Part shown: positions 31,216 through 34,519 of the stretch, piece by piece | How positions within the stretch are numbered: position 1 is the first letter of the stretch | Layout: each line of letters starts with the position of its first letter | Assembly (NCBI GenBank): GCA_016208415.1 | Contig: JACQYB010000027.1 | Coordinates: 1 to 34,519, forward strand | DNA from: Betaproteobacteria bacterium | GTDB taxonomy: Bacteria > Pseudomonadota > Gammaproteobacteria > Burkholderiales > Rhodocyclaceae | Reading direction: 5' to 3' | DNA length: 34,519 bases | Program-made: the position numbers and the translations under genes | Notes under the pieces: model-generated | Told to the model about the DNA's origin: nothing | Databases searched by the model: none | Seen by the model: the letters and a program-made list of their open reading frames with translations, nothing else

Positions 31216-33660
31216 ATGAAAGAAAAACTGGTACTGGTCGGCAACGGCATGGCCGGGGCCCGGCTGCTCGAGGAAGTGCTGGCGCTGGCGCCGGATCGCT
31301 ACGCGGTGACGGTGATCGGCGAGGAGCCCCATGGCAACTACAACCGCATCCTGCTTTCCCAGGTGCTCTCGGGCGAGAAGCGTTTCGACGAGACCCTGCT
31401 CAACGACGAGTCGTGGTACGCGCAGCACGGCGCCACCCTGCTGGCGGGGCGCAAGGCGGTGGCCCTCAATCGCGGCCGGCGGCAGGTCATCGCCTCCGAC
31501 GGCAGCATCATCGATTACGACCGCCTGGTGCTGGCCACCGGCGCGCGCTCGATCGAGCTGCCGCTGCCGGGCAGCCATCTGCGCAATGTGCTGACCTTCC
31601 GCAACATTGCCGAGGTGGAGGCGATGCTGCAGGTGGCTAGGCCCGGGCGCAAGGCGGTGGTCATCGGCGGCGGCCTGCTCGGGCTGGAGGCGGCCTGGGG
31701 GCTGTCGCATCGCGGCATGTCGGTTACCGTCATCCACCTCATGGACCGGCTCATGGAACGCCAGCTTGATGCCCCCGCCGCAGCGCTGCTCAAGCGCTCG
31801 CTGGAGGAGCGCGGGCTGTCGGTGCTGGTGGACACGGAGTCCCAGGCGCTGGTCGGCCAGACCAAGGTCGAAGGCGTGCGACTGCGCGACGGGCGGGTGC
31901 TGCCGGCCGACCTGGTGGTGATGGCGGTGGGTATCCGGCCCAACATCGAACTCGCCCAGCAATCCGGCATCCAGTGCGAGCGCGGCATCCTGGTGAACGA
32001 CTCGATGCAGACCTTCGATCCGCGCATCTATGCCGTCGGCGAATGCGTGCAGCACGACGGCCATGTCTACGGACTGGTGGCGCCGCTCTTCAAGCAGGCC
32101 AAAGTGTGCGCCAATCATCTGGCCGGCGCCGGCTTCGCCCGCTACCAGGACAGCGTTCTCGCGACCAAGCTGAAGATCACCGGCATCGACCTCTACTCCG
32201 CCGGCAACGTCACCGGCGGTGAGGGCTACGAGGAACTGGTGCTCGAAGACCCGAAGCGCGGCGTGTACAAGAAGCTGGTGATCCGCGACAACAAGCTCGC
32301 GGGAGCGCTGCTCTACGGTGAAACCGAGAACGAGTCGTGGTACTACGACCTGATGCGCGACGGCTCCGACATCACCGAGCTGCGTTCGAATCTGCTCTTC
32401 GGCCGCGGCCACGGCGGCGACGCTGGCCATTCGGGCCACATGGCGGTCGCCGCCATGTCTGACGACACTGAGGTCTGCGGCTGCAACGGCGTGACCAAGG
32501 GTCAGATCGTCCAGGCCATCGCCGAGAAGGGTCTGTTTACGGTGGAGGAAGTGCGCCTCCACACCAAGGCCTCCGCCTCCTGCGGCTCCTGCACCGGCAA
32601 GGTGGAGCAGATCCTGGGCTTCACCCTGGGCGGCGACTATTCGGCGGCGCCCAAGGAAAAGCCCCTGTGCACCTGCACCGATCACAGCCATGCCGAGGTG
32701 CGCCGCGCCATTCGCGAGCAGCACCTGACCAGCCTCGCCGAGACCATGAGCTTCCTCGAATGGAAGACTCCGGACGGCTGCCCGAAATGCCGCCCGGCGC
32801 TCAACTTCTACCTCATCGCCACCTGGCCCGGCGAGGCCAAGGATGATCCCCTGGCGCGTGCGCACAACGAGCGCGTGCACGCCAACATCCAGCAGGACGG
32901 CACCTACTCGGTGGTGCCGCGCTGCTGGGGCGGGCTGACCAACGCCACCGAGCTGAAGGTGGTGGCGGGCATCGCCGAGCGCTACGGCGTGCCGGTCAAG
33001 ATCACCGGCGGCCAGCGCCTCGCCATTCCCTTCATCAAGAAAGAGGACTTGCCCAAGGTCTGGGGCGAACTGGCCGAGCACGGCATGACCTCCGGCTTCG
33101 CTTACGGCAAGGCGGTGCGTTCGGTGAAGAGCTGCGTCGGCAAGGGCCTGTGCCGCTTCGGCACGCAAGATTCGCTGGGGCTGGGCATCCGCATGGAGAA
33201 GACCTTCTGGGGCGCCTGGACGGCCCACAAGTTCAAGATGGGCGTTTCCGGATGCCCGCGCAACTGCGCCGAATCCACCATCAAGGACTTCGGCGCGGTG
33301 GGGGTCGATTCCGGCTGGGAGATTCACGTCGGTGGCACTTGCGGCGTGCGCGTGCGGCCTACCGACCTGCTCACCAAGGTGAAGACGGATGACGAGGTGA
33401 TCGAGTACGCCGCGGCCTTCCTCCAGCTCTACCGCGACGAGGGCTACTACATGGAGCGCTCCTCGGCCTGGATCGAACGCGCGGGCCTGCCCCACGTCAA
33501 GCATCGCATCGTCGAGTGCGACAACTCCCGCAAGGACCTGGCGACGCGCTTCTTCACCGCCCAGGCGACGGCGCAGGTGGATCCCTGGGTCGAGCGCGGC
33601 ACCAAGGGAGACCAGCGGATGGAATACGAAATGCTCGAAATCGCCGACATGGCGGCCTGA
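31216..33660 (+). CDS. nirB: Assimilatory nitrite reductase [NAD(P)H] large subunit
   Basis: NirB reduces nitrite to ammonium in the cytosol with siroheme, [4Fe-4S] and FAD. The 814 residues show the FAD/NAD domains (KLVLVGNGMAGARLLEEVL, LVLATGARSIELPLPG, AVVIGGGLLGLEAAWGL, IYAVGECVQHDG) and the BFD-like [2Fe-2S] region (CGCNGVTKGQIVQAI with CGSCTGKVEQIL). The sulfite/nitrite reductase ferredoxin domain has CVGKGLCRFG and GVSGCPRNCAESTIKD, which supply the siroheme-[4Fe-4S] cysteines. The ATG at 31216 has GGGAGG eight bases upstream; an earlier in-frame start adds 18 unrelated residues. It is followed by nirD after 15 bases. Confidence 0.97.
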   Translation: MKEKLVLVGNGMAGARLLEEVLALAPDRYAVTVIGEEPHGNYNRILLSQVLSGEKRFDETLLNDESWYAQHGATLLAGRKAVALNRGRRQVIASDGSIIDYDRLVLATGARSIELPLPGSHLRNVLTFRNIAEVEAMLQVARPGRKAVVIGGGLLGLEAAWGLSHRGMSVTVIHLMDRLMERQLDAPAAALLKRSLEERGLSVLVDTESQALVGQTKVEGVRLRDGRVLPADLVVMAVGIRPNIELAQQSGIQCERGILVNDSMQTFDPRIYAVGECVQHDGHVYGLVAPLFKQAKVCANHLAGAGFARYQDSVLATKLKITGIDLYSAGNVTGGEGYEELVLEDPKRGVYKKLVIRDNKLAGALLYGETENESWYYDLMRDGSDITELRSNLLFGRGHGGDAGHSGHMAVAAMSDDTEVCGCNGVTKGQIVQAIAEKGLFTVEEVRLHTKASASCGSCTGKVEQILGFTLGGDYSAAPKEKPLCTCTDHSHAEVRRAIREQHLTSLAETMSFLEWKTPDGCPKCRPALNFYLIATWPGEAKDDPLARAHNERVHANIQQDGTYSVVPRCWGGLTNATELKVVAGIAERYGVPVKITGGQRLAIPFIKKEDLPKVWGELAEHGMTSGFAYGKAVRSVKSCVGKGLCRFGTQDSLGLGIRMEKTFWGAWTAHKFKMGVSGCPRNCAESTIKDFGAVGVDSGWEIHVGGTCGVRVRPTDLLTKVKTDDEVIEYAAAFLQLYRDEGYYMERSSAWIERAGLPHVKHRIVECDNSRKDLATRFFTAQATAQVDPWVERGTKGDQRMEYEMLEIADMAA

Positions 33661-33675
33661 ACGGAGGATATTGCA

Positions 33676-34026
33676 ATGAGCACGACGGAATTGAACTGGA
33701 TCGAAGCGGGCGGCCTGGATGACCTGCCCAAACCCGGCGGACGCAAGCTGCGCACGCCGCAGGGCGACATCGCCCTGTTCCGCACCAGCGCCGACGAGGT
33801 TTATGCGCTGGCCGACAAGTGTCCGCACCGCGGCGGTCCCTTGTCGCAGGGCATGGTGTATGGGCAGCGGGTGCAGTGCTGCATGCACGGCCTGAATCTG
33901 GATCTGGCCAGCGGCAAGGCGGTGGCGCCGGATCAGGGCTGCGCCACCTCGTATCCGGTGAAGGTGGAGGGTGGCCGGGTGTGGATTGGCCTCAGCCTCG
34001 CGGCCGCCGGCTGCGCCTGCGCCTGA
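33676..34026 (+). CDS. nirD: Nitrite reductase small subunit (Rieske-like)
   Basis: The 116-residue partner of NirB has a Rieske fold. Cluster ligands are visible: Cys and His in KCPHRGGPLSQG, and Cys and His in QCCMHGLNLDLASG, followed by the usual CATSYPVKVEGGRVWI. It retains Fe-S ligands, as in the longer-known NirD variants that carry a cluster; E. coli NirD has lost them. The ribosome site ACGGAGGAT precedes the ATG. No nitrate reductase or transporter gene follows; the downstream sequence is transposase debris. Confidence 0.94.
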   Translation: MSTTELNWIEAGGLDDLPKPGGRKLRTPQGDIALFRTSADEVYALADKCPHRGGPLSQGMVYGQRVQCCMHGLNLDLASGKAVAPDQGCATSYPVKVEGGRVWIGLSLAAAGCACA

Positions 34027-34030
34027 CGCC

Positions 34031-34370
34031 TGAACCGCGCCAGCAGGAGCGTCCGGACGTAACGCGCGGCCTTGCGATGGGCGGGTTCGTCGGTTACTTC
34101 CGGCGCGGCGTTCGGTGCTACGGGTTCCGAATCGAGCGCCGGAGGGTTTCCCTCGTGAATGGCGACCGGCGCCTCGTCTTTCGTCCCCGCCAGCGCCGTC
34201 ACCGCCGCCCGTAGCGGTGCATTCGGCGCCAGCACGCCGTGAGTGCGAGCCGATGCCGGCGCGGCGGCGCAATCAGCGCGGCCAGTTGCTCGATCCGCTC
34301 GAGCGGCGTCAGGAGCAAGGTGACACTGCCGCCGGGGCCGGGCTTGATGCTCTCATGGACCAAGCCCCAT
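34031..34370 (-). pseudogene. IS91-type transposase, degraded C-terminal part
   Basis: On the minus strand one frame gives ESIKPGPGGSVTLLLTPLERIEQLAALIAPPRRHR (from about 34355 to 34250). A second frame continues with HGVLAPNAPLRAAVTALAG, then AARYVRTLLLARF near the end. In IS91-family (Y2) transposases these segments follow each other in one frame, so a frameshift lies near 34245. The catalytic tyrosine region is not in the window and the final CxxC segment is missing. It explains the 34027-34452 stretch next to nirD. Confidence 0.65.
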
Positions 34371-34452
34371 CACAGGAGGCTGCTAGTGTTTAATTGCATT
34401 AACAGGCGATAGTATTATGATACCCACTCCGCTTGGTAGAAGGGGGTGGTTC

Positions 34453-34519
34453 ATGGCACGAGTAGCGGTTGAGTTGTCGTGTACGGCAGAAGTGATATCC
34501 GAGCTTGAGCGCCTGTCTC
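34453..34519 (+). CDS. Probable IS630-type transposase, N-terminal fragment at window edge
   Basis: The frame reads MARVAVELSCTAEVISELERLS and runs off the window. IS630-family transposases commonly begin with a similar MxRPxxxLxLSxxExxELERLxR stretch. Only 22 residues are visible, so the family call is tentative. GAAGGGGGTGG lies just upstream as a ribosome site, and an AT-rich palindrome (TTAAT-TGC-ATTAA, 34390-34402) may be part of the element's end. Confidence 0.45.
   Translation, partial: MARVAVELSCTAEVISELERLS

Noticed and set aside
31186-34272. A 1028-codon open frame on the minus strand across nirBD
   Set aside because: It is the antisense shadow of the real, strongly conserved nirB and nirD in very GC-rich DNA; its translation is low-complexity and matches no family.

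Overview
The window is very GC-rich. Its housekeeping gene order (pepP-ubiH, dusB-fis-purH-purD-hemF, hemC-hemD-hemX-hemY, folB/plsY, nirB-nirD) fits a betaproteobacterium, probably of the Rhodocyclales/Azoarcus-Thauera-Denitromonas type. That placement is inferred from gene content and protein style only.

Layout. Positions 1-2273 are an accessory edge: an integron-type integrase that has lost its C-terminal catalytic end, abutting an orphan RTX (calcium-binding repeat) gene. Positions 2534-10656 are core genes: Xaa-Pro aminopeptidase, ubiquinone hydroxylase UbiH, tRNA dihydrouridine synthase, Fis, the last purine enzymes PurH and PurD, and oxygen-dependent coproporphyrinogen oxidase HemF. 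Positions 10730-15226 carry hemCDXY on the minus strand, each gene overlapping the next by four bases. Positions 15263-17798 hold a secreted thioredoxin-like protein, a remnant of PEP carboxylase, ybaK, folB and plsY. Protoporphyrinogen oxidase (17865-19259, minus) follows.

The metabolic centrepiece is 19509-25753: a periplasmic cupredoxin-like protein, two di-heme cytochrome c peroxidases, a Tat-exported Rieske subunit and a 902-residue molybdopterin oxidoreductase. A Mo/Rieske pair of the arsenite-oxidase superfamily next to two di-heme peroxidases is the hallmark of dissimilatory iodate reductase (IdrA, IdrB, IdrP1, IdrP2). The unit is bounded by a textbook sigma-54 promoter (19444-19459) and an intrinsic terminator (25873-25898). 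The surrounding heme genes would support such a heme-demanding system, but no direct link is shown.

Downstream (25950-29326) is a less familiar signalling cluster: a Ras-like GTPase fused to a roadblock-like domain, a roadblock-TM-sensor-TM-HAMP protein interrupted by a frameshift at a C7 tract, and a LysM protein. Then come a DUF4143-type ATPase, a HipA remnant, the assimilatory nitrite reductase genes nirBD behind a second sigma-54 promoter with an NtrC-like site, and transposase debris at the right edge.

The most unusual sequence feature is a family of about 65-80 bp GC-rich palindromic repeats in six copies (3846, 9790, 10666, 11909, 11978, 15405). Four copies lie in frame inside coding sequences (hemF, hemX twice, the thioredoxin-like gene). 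One sits across the start of ubiH, and one fills the hemF/hemY convergent gap. The element is free of stop codons in all six frames.
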